Positions 40,918 to 50,412 of a DNA stretch of 64,000 nucleotides are shown piece after piece. The stretch comes from Comamonadaceae bacterium UBA4962 (lineage in GTDB: Bacteria; Pseudomonadota; Gammaproteobacteria; Burkholderiales; Burkholderiaceae_C). The stretch spans positions 292,193-356,192 of the forward strand of contig DHAE01000023.1 of assembly GCA_002397315.1 (NCBI GenBank). The letters are read 5' to 3'. A model generated the notes under the pieces. The model worked only from the letters and a program-made list of their open reading frames with translations. It searched no databases and had not been told where the DNA came from. Each line of letters opens with the position of its first letter. The first letter of the stretch is position 1. The position numbers and the translations under genes were made by a program.

Positions 40918-42054
40918 GTGACCTCGGCTGCTTGTATCGAACGCTACATCGGACTCATGTCGGGCACGTCGCTCGACGGGGTGGATGGGGCGTTGGTGGA
41001 GTTCGAGGGGGATCGGTTGCGGGTGGTGGGGTTTCAGTCGGCGCCGTTGCCGGAGGCGCTGCGGGCGGAGCTGTTGGCGCTGAATGCGAGCGGGGCGGAT
41101 GAGCTGCACCGGGCGGCGCTGGCGGGCAATGCGCTGTCGCGGGTCTATGCGGAGGTGGTGGGGCGGTTGCTCGACGAGGCGCATCTCGCCGCGGAGGACG
41201 TCCGGGCGATCGGGGCGCATGGGCAGACGGTGCGGCACCGGCCGGGGATGTTCGATGGCACGGGCTATACGCTGCAGCTGGGCAACCCTGCCCTGCTCGC
41301 CGAGCGCACGGGCATCGACGTGGTGGCGGATTTCCGCAGCCGCGACGTGGCGGCCGGCGGCCAGGGAGCGCCGCTGGTGCCGGCTTTCCACCAGGCCGTG
41401 TTCGGCCGCGCCAGTACGGCGGTGTGCGTGCTGAACATCGGCGGTATCGCCAACCTCAGTGTGCTGGGCGCGGATGGCCGCGTGCTCGGTTTCGACTGCG
41501 GGCCGGGCAATGCGCTGATGGACCTCTGGTGCGACCGCCATACCGGCCAGCCCTACGATGCCGATGGGGCCTGGGCGGCACAGGGGCAGGTCGTTCCGCA
41601 ACTGCTGGACCGGCTGCTGTCCGAGCCCTACCTGCACCAGCCCCCGCCCAAGAGCACGGGGCGCGATCTGTTCCATGCCGGCTGGCTGCAAGCGCACCTG
41701 CAGGCGCTGCCCGGGCCGGCTCCGGCTCCGGCTCCGGTGGACGTGCAGGCCACGCTCACCGAGTTCACGGCCCGCGCGTGCGCACTCGCCGTCGATGCCC
41801 ACGGCCAGGGCAGCGCGGAACTGGCCGTCTGTGGCGGTGGCGCGCGCAACGGGCAACTGATGCGCCGGCTGGCCGCCCTGCTGCCCGCCGTGCGCGTGCA
41901 TGCGACCGATGCGCTCGGGCTGCCCTCCCAGCAGGTCGAAGCTGCCGCGTTCGCCTGGCTCGCGCACCGCACCCTGCAGCGCCTGCCGGGCAACCTGCCG
42001 CAGGTGACGGGCGCTGCCGGCCCGCGGATTCTCGGCGCGCTCTATCCCGCCTGA
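40918..42054 (+). CDS. anmK: Anhydro-N-acetylmuramic acid kinase
   Basis: A 378-residue ASKHA-fold kinase that opens and phosphorylates 1,6-anhydroMurNAc during peptidoglycan recycling. The N-terminal YIGLMSGTSLDGVDGALVEF is the ATP-binding signature; GAHGQTVRH, LNIGGIANLS, FDCGPGNALMD and the C-terminal LAVCGGGARN complete the family pattern. It starts with GTG. It acts downstream of murein hydrolases, such as the peptidase encoded upstream. Convergent with the MFS gene. Confidence 0.95.
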   Translation: MTSAACIERYIGLMSGTSLDGVDGALVEFEGDRLRVVGFQSAPLPEALRAELLALNASGADELHRAALAGNALSRVYAEVVGRLLDEAHLAAEDVRAIGAHGQTVRHRPGMFDGTGYTLQLGNPALLAERTGIDVVADFRSRDVAAGGQGAPLVPAFHQAVFGRASTAVCVLNIGGIANLSVLGADGRVLGFDCGPGNALMDLWCDRHTGQPYDADGAWAAQGQVVPQLLDRLLSEPYLHQPPPKSTGRDLFHAGWLQAHLQALPGPAPAPAPVDVQATLTEFTARACALAVDAHGQGSAELAVCGGGARNGQLMRRLAALLPAVRVHATDALGLPSQQVEAAAFAWLAHRTLQRLPGNLPQVTGAAGPRILGALYPA

Positions 42055-42106
42055 CGCCCTTACGGCCGCCGCCCATCAGGCGCCACCTGCCGCGCCCCCC
42101 GCGGCA

Positions 42107-43561
42107 TCATCCCTGCCCCGACACCTCCGGCCCTTCCTTGGGCGGAATGCGCGCCTCCTGCGGCAACTGCCAGAACACGGCCGCCGAAGCCACCGTGATG
42201 AAACCGACCGTCAGGAACGTGGACTGGAACGCATGCAGCACAGCGCCCGGCACCTGCGCCCCTCCGTAGGCCTGGCTCCACTCCGACAGCACCGCGCCGG
42301 CCACGGCCACGCCCAGGCTCATGGCCAGCATCTGCACCATCGAGAGCAGGCCGTTGCCGCTGCTGGCGCTCGCGCCGTCCAGATCCTTCAGGGTGATGGT
42401 GTTCATCGCCGAGAACTGCAGGGAGTTGACGGCCCCGAACGCCGCCAGTTGCACCACCTGCCACGCCAGCGGCCAGGACGGATCGCGCAGCGCGAAACTG
42501 GCCATCACCAGCCCCAGCAGCACGGTGTTGGCGACCAGGATTTTGCGGTAGCCGTAGTGCCGGATGAGCGGCGTCGCCGCCCGTTTGATGGCCATGCCGG
42601 CCAGGGCCGCGGGCAGCATCATCAGGCCGGCATGCAGCGGCGAATAGCCCAGCAGCAATTGCAGCGACACCGGAATCAGGAACGGCATCGCCCCGCTGCC
42701 CAGCCGGCAGAACAGGTTGCCGAGCAGCCCCACCGACAGCGTGCGCACGCGGAACAGATGCGGCGAATAGAGCGGCCGCTCGTGCCGCGCCGCATGCAGC
42801 CAGTACACGACCAGCGCCACCAGCCCGCCCACGCCCAGCGCCGCGGCCCCGCCCCGCCCCACCACGCCCGCCGCCTCGATCGACAGCGAGATCGACACCA
42901 TGCCGAAGGCCAGCAGCGCGTAGCCGGCGACGTCGAACCCGTCGATCTTCGGCGCCCGCAGGTTCGGCATGTACCGCGCGGTCGCCAGGAAGCCCACCAC
43001 GCCCACCGGCAGATTGATGAGGAACACCCAGTGCCACGACGCGCTCTGCACCAGCCAGCCGCCGAGCGTGGGGCCCAGCAGCGGGCCGATCAGCCCCGGG
43101 ATGGCAACGAAGCTCATCGCCTCCAGGAATTCGCCGCGCGGGAAGGTGCGCAGTACCGCCAGCCGCCCCACGGGCAGCAGCAGCGCGCCGCCGAGCCCCT
43201 GCAGCACCCGGGCCGCCACCAGTTCGTTCAGGTGCCGCGACGCCGCGCAGGCCAGCGAGCCCAGCGAGAACACCGCGATGGCGAACAGGAACACCTGGCG
43301 CGTGCCGAACCGGTCCGCCAGCCAGCCCGACGCGGGGATCAGCATGGCCATGGTGAGCGAATAGGCGACGATCACCGACTGCATGCGCAGGGGGCTCTCG
43401 CCCAGGCTCGCGGCCATCGCCGGCAGCGCCGTGTTGACGATGGTCGCGTCCAGCGTCTGCATGAAGAACCCCACCGCCACGATCCACAGCAGGATGCGGC
43501 GGTCCGCAGGGGCCTGGGCCGGGGGCACGGGAAGTTCGGAAGAAGCGCTGGGCGGCGGCAT
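42107..43561 (-). CDS. MFS multidrug transporter, DHA2 (14-TMS) family
   Basis: A 484-residue drug:H+ antiporter. The first helix holds the family motif LDATIVNTALPAMA, motif A appears as GWLADRFGTR, and motif C as GLIGPLLGPTLGGWL. About 14 hydrophobic segments fit the EmrB/HsrA (MdtD) group. There is no partner membrane-fusion protein nearby, so it probably acts alone in the inner membrane. Substrates are unknown. An intrinsic terminator for the upstream erpA transcript separates the two genes. Confidence 0.9.
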   Translation of the reverse strand: MPPPSASSELPVPPAQAPADRRILLWIVAVGFFMQTLDATIVNTALPAMAASLGESPLRMQSVIVAYSLTMAMLIPASGWLADRFGTRQVFLFAIAVFSLGSLACAASRHLNELVAARVLQGLGGALLLPVGRLAVLRTFPRGEFLEAMSFVAIPGLIGPLLGPTLGGWLVQSASWHWVFLINLPVGVVGFLATARYMPNLRAPKIDGFDVAGYALLAFGMVSISLSIEAAGVVGRGGAAALGVGGLVALVVYWLHAARHERPLYSPHLFRVRTLSVGLLGNLFCRLGSGAMPFLIPVSLQLLLGYSPLHAGLMMLPAALAGMAIKRAATPLIRHYGYRKILVANTVLLGLVMASFALRDPSWPLAWQVVQLAAFGAVNSLQFSAMNTITLKDLDGASASSGNGLLSMVQMLAMSLGVAVAGAVLSEWSQAYGGAQVPGAVLHAFQSTFLTVGFITVASAAVFWQLPQEARIPPKEGPEVSGQG

Positions 43562-43595
43562 GGAGGGGGAGGAGGGGCGGAAATGGTTCGGGAAC

Positions 43596-43619
43596 GAAAA
43601 AGCCGCCCTCGGGCGGCTT
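43596..43619 (-). terminator. Intrinsic terminator of erpA
   Basis: Read on the minus strand, AAGCCGCCC and GGGCGGCTT form a 9-bp stem followed directly by TTTTTC, 20 bases after the erpA stop codon. This is a textbook Rho-independent terminator. Confidence 0.85.
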
Positions 43620-43638
43620 GGATCGCGTCAGCGGCGCA

Positions 43639-44004
43639 TCAGGTCGAGAAGCTCGATCCGCAACCGCAGGTGGTGGTGGCGTTCGGGTTCTTGATCACGA
43701 ACTGCGCGCCCTGCAGATCTTCCTTGTAGTCGATCTCGGCGCCGACCAGGTACTGGTAGCTCATGGCGTCGATGAGCAGCGAGACCCCGTTCTTGGTCAT
43801 GGTGGTGTCGTCCTCGTTCGTGATCTCGTCGAACGTGAAGCCGTACTGGAAACCCGAGCAGCCGCCACCCTGCACGAAGACGCGCAGCTTCAGGTCGGGA
43901 TTGCCCTCCTCGGCGATCAGGTCGGCCACTTTCGCGGCTGCGCTGTCGGTGAAGACGATGGGGGCGGGCATTTCGGTCTGGACGTTCTCGGCTACTGCGC
44001 TCAT
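43639..44004 (-). CDS. erpA: Iron-sulfur cluster insertion protein ErpA
   Basis: A 121-residue A-type Fe-S carrier. The three ligand cysteines lie in QGGGCSGFQYGF and in the closing TTCGCGSSF. It passes [4Fe-4S]/[2Fe-2S] clusters to target enzymes such as those of isoprenoid synthesis and respiration. The start at MSAVAEN has GGAG upstream; the longer frame is not needed. It lies 65 bases after the bactofilin gene on the same strand, with its own terminator downstream. Confidence 0.95.
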   Translation of the reverse strand: MSAVAENVQTEMPAPIVFTDSAAAKVADLIAEEGNPDLKLRVFVQGGGCSGFQYGFTFDEITNEDDTTMTKNGVSLLIDAMSYQYLVGAEIDYKEDLQGAQFVIKNPNATTTCGCGSSFST

Positions 44005-44069
44005 GGGGTGCTCTCCGGTTGAAGGAGGAATTGGTCTTCGATGGTACTGCAATGGCGTTTTCGCGCCCT

Positions 44070-44471
44070 TCAGCCCGCCTTTGACGCCAATTTGAGTGTG
44101 GGCTTTTCCTCGATGAGCACCGTGGTGGGGCTCATCTGCCCGGCGATGGTGGCGCCCTGGTGCATCTCCAGCGCCTTGTAGTGCACGTTACCGGTGATCC
44201 GGGCCTTGGGCTGCAGTTCGAGCAGCTCGGCCGCATGCACCGGGCCGATCACCGTGCCGTTGATGATCACGTGGGCGGCGTGCACGGCCCCTTCCACGCG
44301 GGCCGACTCGGACACGACGAGGATCGTGGGATGCTCCCCATCCTGCGCGCGCACGTCGCCGGCCACCTCGCCATCGATGCGCAGTCCCTCGGCGAACACG
44401 ACCTCGCCGTTGATGCGGGTGCCCTGCGCGATGAGGCTCTTGATGGGAGGCTGCTTCTTGCGGGAAAACAT
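44070..44471 (-). CDS. Bactofilin (polymer-forming cytoskeletal protein)
   Basis: A 133-residue bactofilin. A short basic tail (MFSRKKQPP) precedes the right-handed beta-helix of the DUF583 domain, seen as repeats such as INGEVVFAEGLRIDGEVAGD, INGTVIGPVHAAELLEL and ITGNVHYKALEM. Bactofilins polymerise without nucleotide on the inner membrane and localise wall enzymes or set cell shape. Upstream is the DUF6776 membrane protein and downstream erpA, all in one direction; the gap to DUF6776 is 61 bases. Confidence 0.92.
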   Translation of the reverse strand: MFSRKKQPPIKSLIAQGTRINGEVVFAEGLRIDGEVAGDVRAQDGEHPTILVVSESARVEGAVHAAHVIINGTVIGPVHAAELLELQPKARITGNVHYKALEMHQGATIAGQMSPTTVLIEEKPTLKLASKAG

Positions 44472-44532
44472 GGCGGAAATCTCCTTGCGGGGCGGCCGGA
44501 GGGGGCCCGCCGGCATGGCAGGCGCGCAGGCC

Positions 44533-45243
44533 TCATTCCACCGAGAAGTGGTGGACGGCGCGCACCGCGCTCCCCTCCAGAACCCGCGCGGTCACGGTTT
44601 TTACCACGGCATGGGCCGGGAGTTCCGACACGCCCTCGACGCGGCGGTAGTGCTCGAACTGCAGCGCCTGGGCGGCGCCGGGCAGCGGCTGCGTCCAGGG
44701 CCGTCCGTCCCGCGTGCCTTCCACCAGCAGCTCCAGCCGGCCCTTGAATTCCGGCGCATTGCGCACGGGCTGGATCACCAGCACCTGCCAGCGCAACTGA
44801 CCGGCCCCGATGGGCTCGGCCTGCAGCCCGCGGATGCTGACGCCGTCCGCCCTCGCCGCCGGAATGAGCTTCTCGAAGAAGCCCAGGTCGTCGCGCAACG
44901 TCCGGTTGTCGGCCTCGAGCTGGCGCACGCGCGCCGTGACGCGCTCCAGGGCCGCGCGCTCGGCAGTGAGCAGGGAGCCCTCGGCGCTGGAGGCATCGAC
45001 GCGCACGCGGGTTTCCTCGCGCAGCCGGGCCACCTCCTGCCGCAGCGCGACCAGTTCGTCCCGCGAACGGGAATCCAGCCCCGCGATGCTCTTGCCGAAT
45101 TCGAAAGCCCAGAGGGCGATGGCCGCGCACAGCCCGAAGACCACGGCCAGCGCCATCCAGCGCAGCGGCCAGGGCATGGCGTTGCGGATGGCCACGCGCG
45201 GGGCGCTCACCGTGAGCCGGCGGCGCAGCAGCTTGAGTCGCAT
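44533..45243 (-). CDS. DUF6776-type membrane protein with coiled coil
   Basis: A 236-residue protein. A basic N-terminus and one membrane helix at about 30-50 (WMALAVVFGLCAAIALWAF) lead to a coiled coil (about 65-115, ELVALRQEVARLREE ... ARVRQLEADNRTLRDDL) and a C-terminal beta-rich domain (GQLRWQVLVIQPV onward), most likely in the periplasm. Its conserved linkage to bactofilin in this lineage suggests that it is a membrane partner of the bactofilin filament; that is inference. Confidence 0.78.
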   Translation of the reverse strand: MRLKLLRRRLTVSAPRVAIRNAMPWPLRWMALAVVFGLCAAIALWAFEFGKSIAGLDSRSRDELVALRQEVARLREETRVRVDASSAEGSLLTAERAALERVTARVRQLEADNRTLRDDLGFFEKLIPAARADGVSIRGLQAEPIGAGQLRWQVLVIQPVRNAPEFKGRLELLVEGTRDGRPWTQPLPGAAQALQFEHYRRVEGVSELPAHAVVKTVTARVLEGSAVRAVHHFSVE

Positions 45244-45285
45244 GTCCGAGTCCCTTTCGTCGTGGAGAAAGCACCGTCCCAAAGC

Positions 45286-45312
45286 AAAAAACCGCCAATG
45301 ATGGCGGTTTTT
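45286..45312. terminator. Bidirectional intrinsic terminator after rpsI
   Basis: AAAAACCGCC and GGCGGTTTTT with a 6-base loop give a stem flanked by A and T runs on both sides, 57 bases past the rpsI stop codon. It ends the rplM-rpsI transcript. Confidence 0.85.
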
Positions 45313-45368
45313 CGTGGCGGAAGCACTCCCGAAGGAGAACTCCCGGCCGGGTGCAGCAAAAAGCGGGA

Positions 45369-45761
45369 TTAACGCTTCGAGAACTGCTTGGCGCGGCGTG
45401 CGGAGTGCAGACCGACCTTCTTACGCTCGACTTCACGGGCGTCGCGCGTCACGAAGCCGGCTTGGCTCAGTGCGGGCTTCAGCGCTGCGTCGTAGTCGAT
45501 CAGGGCGCGGGTGATGCCGTGGCGGGTGGCGCCGGCCTGGCCGGACTCACCGCCGCCGTGCACGTTGACCTGGATGTCGAAGGTCTCGACATGGTTGGTC
45601 AGCACGAGCGGCTGCTTGGCGATCATGATGGAGGTTTCGCGGCCGAAGTACTGCTGAATGTCTTTGCCATTCACAGTGATCTTGCCGGAACCCTTCTTCA
45701 GAAACACGCGGGCGACGCTGGACTTGCGACGGCCGGTGCCATTGTTCCATTCACCAATCAT
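45369..45761 (-). CDS. rpsI: 30S ribosomal protein S9
   Basis: A 130-residue S9 protein. GTGRRKSSVARVFL near the start and the basic C-terminal tail ending RRAKQFSKR, which reaches the P site, are diagnostic. It is the second gene of the rplM-rpsI operon, starting 9 bases after the rplM stop codon, with a strong terminator downstream. Confidence 0.98.
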   Translation of the reverse strand: MIGEWNNGTGRRKSSVARVFLKKGSGKITVNGKDIQQYFGRETSIMIAKQPLVLTNHVETFDIQVNVHGGGESGQAGATRHGITRALIDYDAALKPALSQAGFVTRDAREVERKKVGLHSARRAKQFSKR

Positions 45762-45770
45762 GTCGGCTCC

Positions 45771-46199
45771 TTAGATTTCCAGCGCCTTGGGCTGCTGAGC
45801 GGTGTGCGGATGTTCCGCGCCGCCGTAGACCTTGAGCTTCTTGATCATGGCGTAGCCCAGGGGGCCCTTGGGCAGCATGCCCTTGACGGCCTTCTCGAGT
45901 GCGCGGCCGGGGTGCTTGGCCTGCAGGTCGCGGAAGTTCGTCGCCGTGATGCCACCGGGATAGCCGGAGTGGCGGTAGTACACCTTGTCCAGGGACTTGG
46001 TGCCGGTGACCTTGAGCTTGGAGGCGTTGATGATGACGATGAAATCGCCGGTATCGACGTGAGGCGTGTAAATGGCCTTGTGTTTGCCGCGCAGACGGAG
46101 AGCAACTTCGCTGGCTACTCGTCCGAGGACCTTGTCGGTCGCGTCAATCACAAACCACTCGTGCACGACCTCAGCGGGCTTTGCGCTGAAAGTGGACAT
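45771..46199 (-). CDS. rplM: 50S ribosomal protein L13
   Basis: A 142-residue L13 protein, an early-assembly large-subunit protein. [32 protein letters not shown] and the [17 protein letters not shown] segment are characteristic. It heads the rplM-rpsI operon; a sigma-70 promoter is visible 127 bases upstream, leaving a leader of about 115 bases. Confidence 0.98.
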
Positions 46200-46325
46200 G
46201 AGTTTTCTCTTCACAGAAAGAGGGTTTGGCGGTCCTTTTCCACGGTCGGTGCTTCTCTGGACGGAAGCCTCTTAGGTGGGAGCATGCCTCGCCGCGGGAC
46301 CTGGGAATTCGCTGCGAAGCCCGCC

Positions 46326-46355
46326 ATTATATGAAATCCGGGCGGCATCTGGCAA
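46326..46355 (-). promoter_or_regulatory. Sigma-70 promoter of rplM-rpsI
   Basis: On the minus strand TTGCCA (46350-46355) and a perfect TATAAT (46326-46331) are 18 bases apart. Transcription would start near 46319 and give a roughly 120-base untranslated leader before rplM, long enough to hold translational control by the ribosomal protein. Confidence 0.75.
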
Positions 46356-46466
46356 CCGGCCACTTGGCGCACCCGATGGCAGCGTGGCGGCAGGTGCGCA
46401 GGCACCGCCCGCACGCGGCACGGCGGGATACGGCAACGACGACGGAAACGGCGCGTGTGCAAGCGC

Positions 46467-48422
46467 TCACTGCGGCTGCAGCAGGCGACGCCGCTCCTCG
46501 GCTTCGAGCCGGCGGCGGTTCTCGACACAGAGCGGATGGTTCGCCACGGCGGGGCGCTGGCATTCCTGGTGGATGCACATCGGCCGGGCGAGGAAACCCG
46601 AATCGGCGCAGGCCTCGTCCGGCCCGATGACGCGCGGCGCGGGCCGCGCGACCACCGCAGGGGCCGGCGCGACAGGCGCCGGCGCCGGAGGCGCCACGGG
46701 CTCGGACGGCTTGCGGACCGGCGGGCGCGGCTTCGGCGCGGAGGCCACGACGAAGGCCGGCGACACCGCGGCAGCCCGGGAGGCGGCAGCCGCAGCTGCG
46801 CTGGCGGGCGTCTCCGGCTCCGCGGGCACCGGCGCGGACGCTGCCGGCGCGGGCTCGGGCGCGGCCGCCGCCATGGCCACGGGCACCGGCGCCGGCTCGG
46901 CCCGCTCGGTGATGATTTCGCTGTCGGGCGTGTGCGGGATGGCCACGGGCTGCGCGCCCAGCTGCATGCCCCACCAGACCCCGCCGGCGGCCACCGCCAG
47001 CACCCCAGCGGCCGCGCCGGCCCACACGCCGAGCCGGCGCGTGGCAGGCAACCCGGGGGAGCCGCTCGCCGGGCCGCCGGCCGCCGCAGCAGCAGCGCCG
47101 CGGTGCCGCGGCGGCGCATCCTGAAGGACGGTCGACTCGAACGCCGAATCGCCCGCATCGGGAAGGCTGTCGAGAAACACGGTCGCCTCCGCGTCCGCCT
47201 GCCTTGCGCGGCCGGTGACCGCAGCCGCTGGCACAGCCGGGGCGGAGACCGGCACCGGGGCCGGCGCGACGGTGCGGCGCACCACCGTGGTGGGGGCTGG
47301 CGGCGCCTCCATCGGCAGGGCCGCGGCCATGGGCTCCGGCATGGAGAGGCCCGACATCGGTGCCGGGACGGACGTGATGTCGATCATCGGCACGGCGACG
47401 CCCGCGCCGCGGCGGTCCGATGGCTCGACCCAGTTGTCCCCCAGTTCGGCGCGGAAGTCGAACTGCTCCATGCCTTCGGGCGGCACGGCCATCTCCATGG
47501 CGGCCAGGAATTCGTCGATGCTCTGCGGCCGGTCCTGCGGCTGCAGCGCGAGCGCCTGCGAGATCGCGGCGATGAAAGGCGGCGAATACTCGACGCCGAA
47601 CTGCTTGCGCACGGTGCGCGCCACCCGGGAGAACGGCACCATCCGGTCGCGGATCGCGCGCAGCGTCGCGGGCAGGGGCGTGTCGTTGCAGAGGCAGCCA
47701 TGCACAACCGCCCCCACCGAGTACAGATCGCTCCAGGGCCCCTGCCGCAGGTCGTTGCCCTCGTCGTTGTACTGCTCGATCGGGGCGTAGTTGACCTTGA
47801 GCACGGCCGTCAGGCGGTGCGAATGGTCGGTGATGGCGTGGCGGGCCGCGCCCAGGTCCAGCAGCACCGGGGCACCCGTGTCCTGCAGGAAGATGTTGTC
47901 GGGCGAGATGTCGCGGTGCAGCGTGTTTCCGTCGTGGAGCACGCGCAGCGCTCCCAGGGTGGACCAGAGCACCTTGCGCAGCCAGGCTTCGGGCGGCGGC
48001 GCGCGCATGTGGGCGCGCGCCTGCTTGAGCGTCATGCCGCCGTAGAGCGGCATCACCATGTACGCGGTCTGGTTCGCCTCCCAGAAGCGGAACACCTTCA
48101 CCAGGGACGGGTGGTCGAACTGCGCCAGCAGCCGCGCCTCGGCGACGAAGGAGGCCAGCCCGGCCTGGAACGACTGCTCGTGCGACGAGGAACGCACCCA
48201 GAGCGACTGCCCCTGCGCGCGGGCCGCGAGCGCGGTGGGCATGTACTCCTTGATGGCGACGAACCGCTGCAGCGAGTGGTCGAACGCCTTGTAGACCATG
48301 CCGAAGCCGCCCACGCCGAGCAGCGAGACCACCTCGAATTCGCCCAGGCGGGAACCCGTCGGCAGAGCGTCCACATGGTGCGCGTCGCTCTGGATTTCGT
48401 GGGCGGAGGTGGGAACGGACAT
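46467..48422 (-). CDS. Membrane-anchored Ser/Thr protein kinase
   Basis: A 651-residue Hanks-type kinase. The catalytic domain covers about 25-295: glycine loop LLGVGGFGMVYKA, catalytic Lys in VAIKEYMP, HRDISPDNIF as catalytic loop, and DLGAAR in place of DFG. The HRDIS and DLG variants recur in one bacterial kinase branch. A Pro/Ala-rich linker is followed by one membrane helix at about 447-470 and a periplasmic Pro/Ala-rich region ending in a small Cys-rich module (CADSGFLARPMCIHQECQ). Related loci often accompany type VI secretion, but none is seen here. Confidence 0.88.
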   Translation of the reverse strand: MSVPTSAHEIQSDAHHVDALPTGSRLGEFEVVSLLGVGGFGMVYKAFDHSLQRFVAIKEYMPTALAARAQGQSLWVRSSSHEQSFQAGLASFVAEARLLAQFDHPSLVKVFRFWEANQTAYMVMPLYGGMTLKQARAHMRAPPPEAWLRKVLWSTLGALRVLHDGNTLHRDISPDNIFLQDTGAPVLLDLGAARHAITDHSHRLTAVLKVNYAPIEQYNDEGNDLRQGPWSDLYSVGAVVHGCLCNDTPLPATLRAIRDRMVPFSRVARTVRKQFGVEYSPPFIAAISQALALQPQDRPQSIDEFLAAMEMAVPPEGMEQFDFRAELGDNWVEPSDRRGAGVAVPMIDITSVPAPMSGLSMPEPMAAALPMEAPPAPTTVVRRTVAPAPVPVSAPAVPAAAVTGRARQADAEATVFLDSLPDAGDSAFESTVLQDAPPRHRGAAAAAAGGPASGSPGLPATRRLGVWAGAAAGVLAVAAGGVWWGMQLGAQPVAIPHTPDSEIITERAEPAPVPVAMAAAAPEPAPAASAPVPAEPETPASAAAAAASRAAAVSPAFVVASAPKPRPPVRKPSEPVAPPAPAPVAPAPAVVARPAPRVIGPDEACADSGFLARPMCIHQECQRPAVANHPLCVENRRRLEAEERRRLLQPQ

Positions 48423-48610
48423 AGAAGAAGCAAGGATCCAGGGGGCCGGAGGCACCCGCAAAAAAACGACGTTGCAGGGCGGCAATGGCCGCCATCATGC
48501 AGCAAGCCGGCCTCCAGCGGGGGACAAAGCGTTTTCTGCCAGGGGCCGGCCCGCACGGCAGAGCCCCGCGGAAGCGGCATTCCACGGCGGGCTGGTTACC
48601 ATCGGGGACT

Positions 48611-49510
48611 ATGTTCAGCTATCGCCACGCCTTCCATGCGGGCAACCATGCCGATGTGCTCAAGCACACGGTATTGATCGCCACCCTGCAACACCTGACG
48701 CAGAAAGACGCCGCGCTCGCCGTATTGGACACCCATGCCGGTGCCGGTCTCTTCCGCCTGGACGGCGACTACGCGGCCACGAGCGGCGAGGCGGCCGACG
48801 GCATCCTCCGCCTGCTCCCCGCCGCGCTGCCGAAAGGCACCGAACTCGCGCCCGCGCTGCAGGCCTATGTCGATCTGGTGCAGGCATTCAACAGCGGCTC
48901 CGCCGCCAAGGTGTACCCGGGTTCGCCGTTCATCGCGCACCGGCTGCTGCGCGCGCACGACCGGCTGAAGCTCTTCGAACTGCATCCCACGGACATGCGC
49001 TCGCTGGCCGGCAACATCGCCCAGCTCGAAGCGGGCCGCCAGGTGGCGGTGCTGCACGAGGACGGCTTCGAGGGCATCCGCAAGTTCCTGCCGCCGCCCT
49101 CGCGCCGCGGGTTGGTGCTGTGCGACCCGAGCTACGAGATCAAGACCGACTACGGCCGGGTGCTGGACATGCTCACGGAAGCGCTCAGGCGCTTCGCCAC
49201 GGGCACCTACGCCGTGTGGTACCCCATCATCCCGCGGCCCGAGGCGCACGATCTGCCGCGGCGGATGAAGACGCTCGCCACCCGCGCGGGCAAGCCCTGG
49301 CTGCACGCCACGCTCACCGTGAAATCCAGCCGGATCACGACGGACACGGACGGCACGCAGCGGCGGCCGGGCCTGCCGGCCAGCGGAATGTTCGTGATCA
49401 ACCCGCCCCACACGCTGAAGGCGGCGCTCAAGCCCGCCCTGCCCCAGATGGCGGAACTGCTGGCGCAGGATCCGCAGCACGCGGCGCACAGCCTCGAATC
49501 GGGCGGCTGA
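48611..49510 (+). CDS. rlmJ: 23S rRNA (adenine(2030)-N6)-methyltransferase
   Basis: A 299-residue RlmJ that methylates A2030 of 23S rRNA. It starts MFSYRHAFHAGNHADVLKH, the family N-terminus; DTHAGAG is the S-adenosylmethionine site and CDPSYEIK is the catalytic DPPY-type motif. The C-terminal VINPPHTL is also conserved. It is divergent from the protein kinase. The earlier start at 48485 would add residues with no family match. Confidence 0.94.
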   Translation: MFSYRHAFHAGNHADVLKHTVLIATLQHLTQKDAALAVLDTHAGAGLFRLDGDYAATSGEAADGILRLLPAALPKGTELAPALQAYVDLVQAFNSGSAAKVYPGSPFIAHRLLRAHDRLKLFELHPTDMRSLAGNIAQLEAGRQVAVLHEDGFEGIRKFLPPPSRRGLVLCDPSYEIKTDYGRVLDMLTEALRRFATGTYAVWYPIIPRPEAHDLPRRMKTLATRAGKPWLHATLTVKSSRITTDTDGTQRRPGLPASGMFVINPPHTLKAALKPALPQMAELLAQDPQHAAHSLESGG

Positions 49511-49588
49511 GCCCCCTCGTCCTTCCCTGTTCGCCACGGCGGTCCGGCGGACGGAAGCGCCGCGCGGCGCCCGGGCGGGAGGCCGCCG

Positions 49589-50335
49589 TCAGCCTCCCGA
49601 CGTCTTCACCGAATCGGAACCGGGACAGGGCGCGTCCGGATCGGTGGGCGCCAGGGTGATCGCGACCGGCTTGATGCCCAGCCCCAGCAGGCCGAGGGAC
49701 TGGGCGGCGGCCCGGCTGAGGTCCACGATGCGGCCCTGGGAATGCGGGCCGCGGTCGTTGATGCGCACCTGCACCGCGCGGCCGGTGACGAGGCTGCGCA
49801 CGCACACCCGCGTGCCGAAGGGCAGCGTGCGGTGCGCCGCCGTGAAATCGTTCATGTCGAAGCGCTCGCCGCTGGCCGTGCGGCGGCTGTGAAAGCGCGC
49901 GCCATACCAGGAGGCCATGCCCTCCTCGCCGAAATCGCCGAGTTCGCCGCCCAGGTCCAGGCCCATGCCGGAGGTACGGCCTTCCTTCGCATCTTTGGCC
50001 GCCTCCGGCTCCGGCGCCGATGCCGGAGACGCCGGTGCGGGCTCGCGCAGCGCGGGCGGGGTGTCCGGATCGGTCAGGGGAACGGCGGGCCGGGGCGCAC
50101 GCACCGATGGCCGGGGGAGCCGCGCCGCAGGGGGCTGGGCCTGTGCGGGTGCGGACGCGGCGGCCGGCGCATCGCCGGGCGCAGGGGCGGCATCGGGCGC
50201 CGGAGCGACCGCGCAGGCGGCGATCGCCCCGCACAGCAGGACGATCGACAGGCCCCACAGGGGCCGGGGCATTTCAGCGCTGGCGGCGCGTTGCAGAAAC
50301 CTCTTCAAAACGCTTCGAATCCTTCTTTGGGGCAT
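49589..50335 (-). CDS. rlpA: RlpA-family septal ring lytic transglycosylase lipoprotein
   Basis: A protein of about 248 residues with a lipobox (AIAAC) about 40 residues in, a long Pro/Ala-rich linker and a double-psi beta-barrel domain (GMASWYGARFHSRRTASGERF, LPFGTRVCVRSL, VRINDRGPH). RlpA cuts glycan strands without stem peptides. The SPOR domain that brings E. coli RlpA to the septum is absent, so localisation may rely on the linker. A shorter start at 50272 also leaves a complete signal peptide. Confidence 0.85.
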   Translation of the reverse strand: MPQRRIRSVLKRFLQRAASAEMPRPLWGLSIVLLCGAIAACAVAPAPDAAPAPGDAPAAASAPAQAQPPAARLPRPSVRAPRPAVPLTDPDTPPALREPAPASPASAPEPEAAKDAKEGRTSGMGLDLGGELGDFGEEGMASWYGARFHSRRTASGERFDMNDFTAAHRTLPFGTRVCVRSLVTGRAVQVRINDRGPHSQGRIVDLSRAAAQSLGLLGLGIKPVAITLAPTDPDAPCPGSDSVKTSGG

Positions 50336-50412
50336 CGGCAGGATGCAGGAGGCGCCATGTTACCCAACCCGGCCGTGCGCACCGCACGGCCCGTGCAGCG
50401 CAGGCCCGGCTG

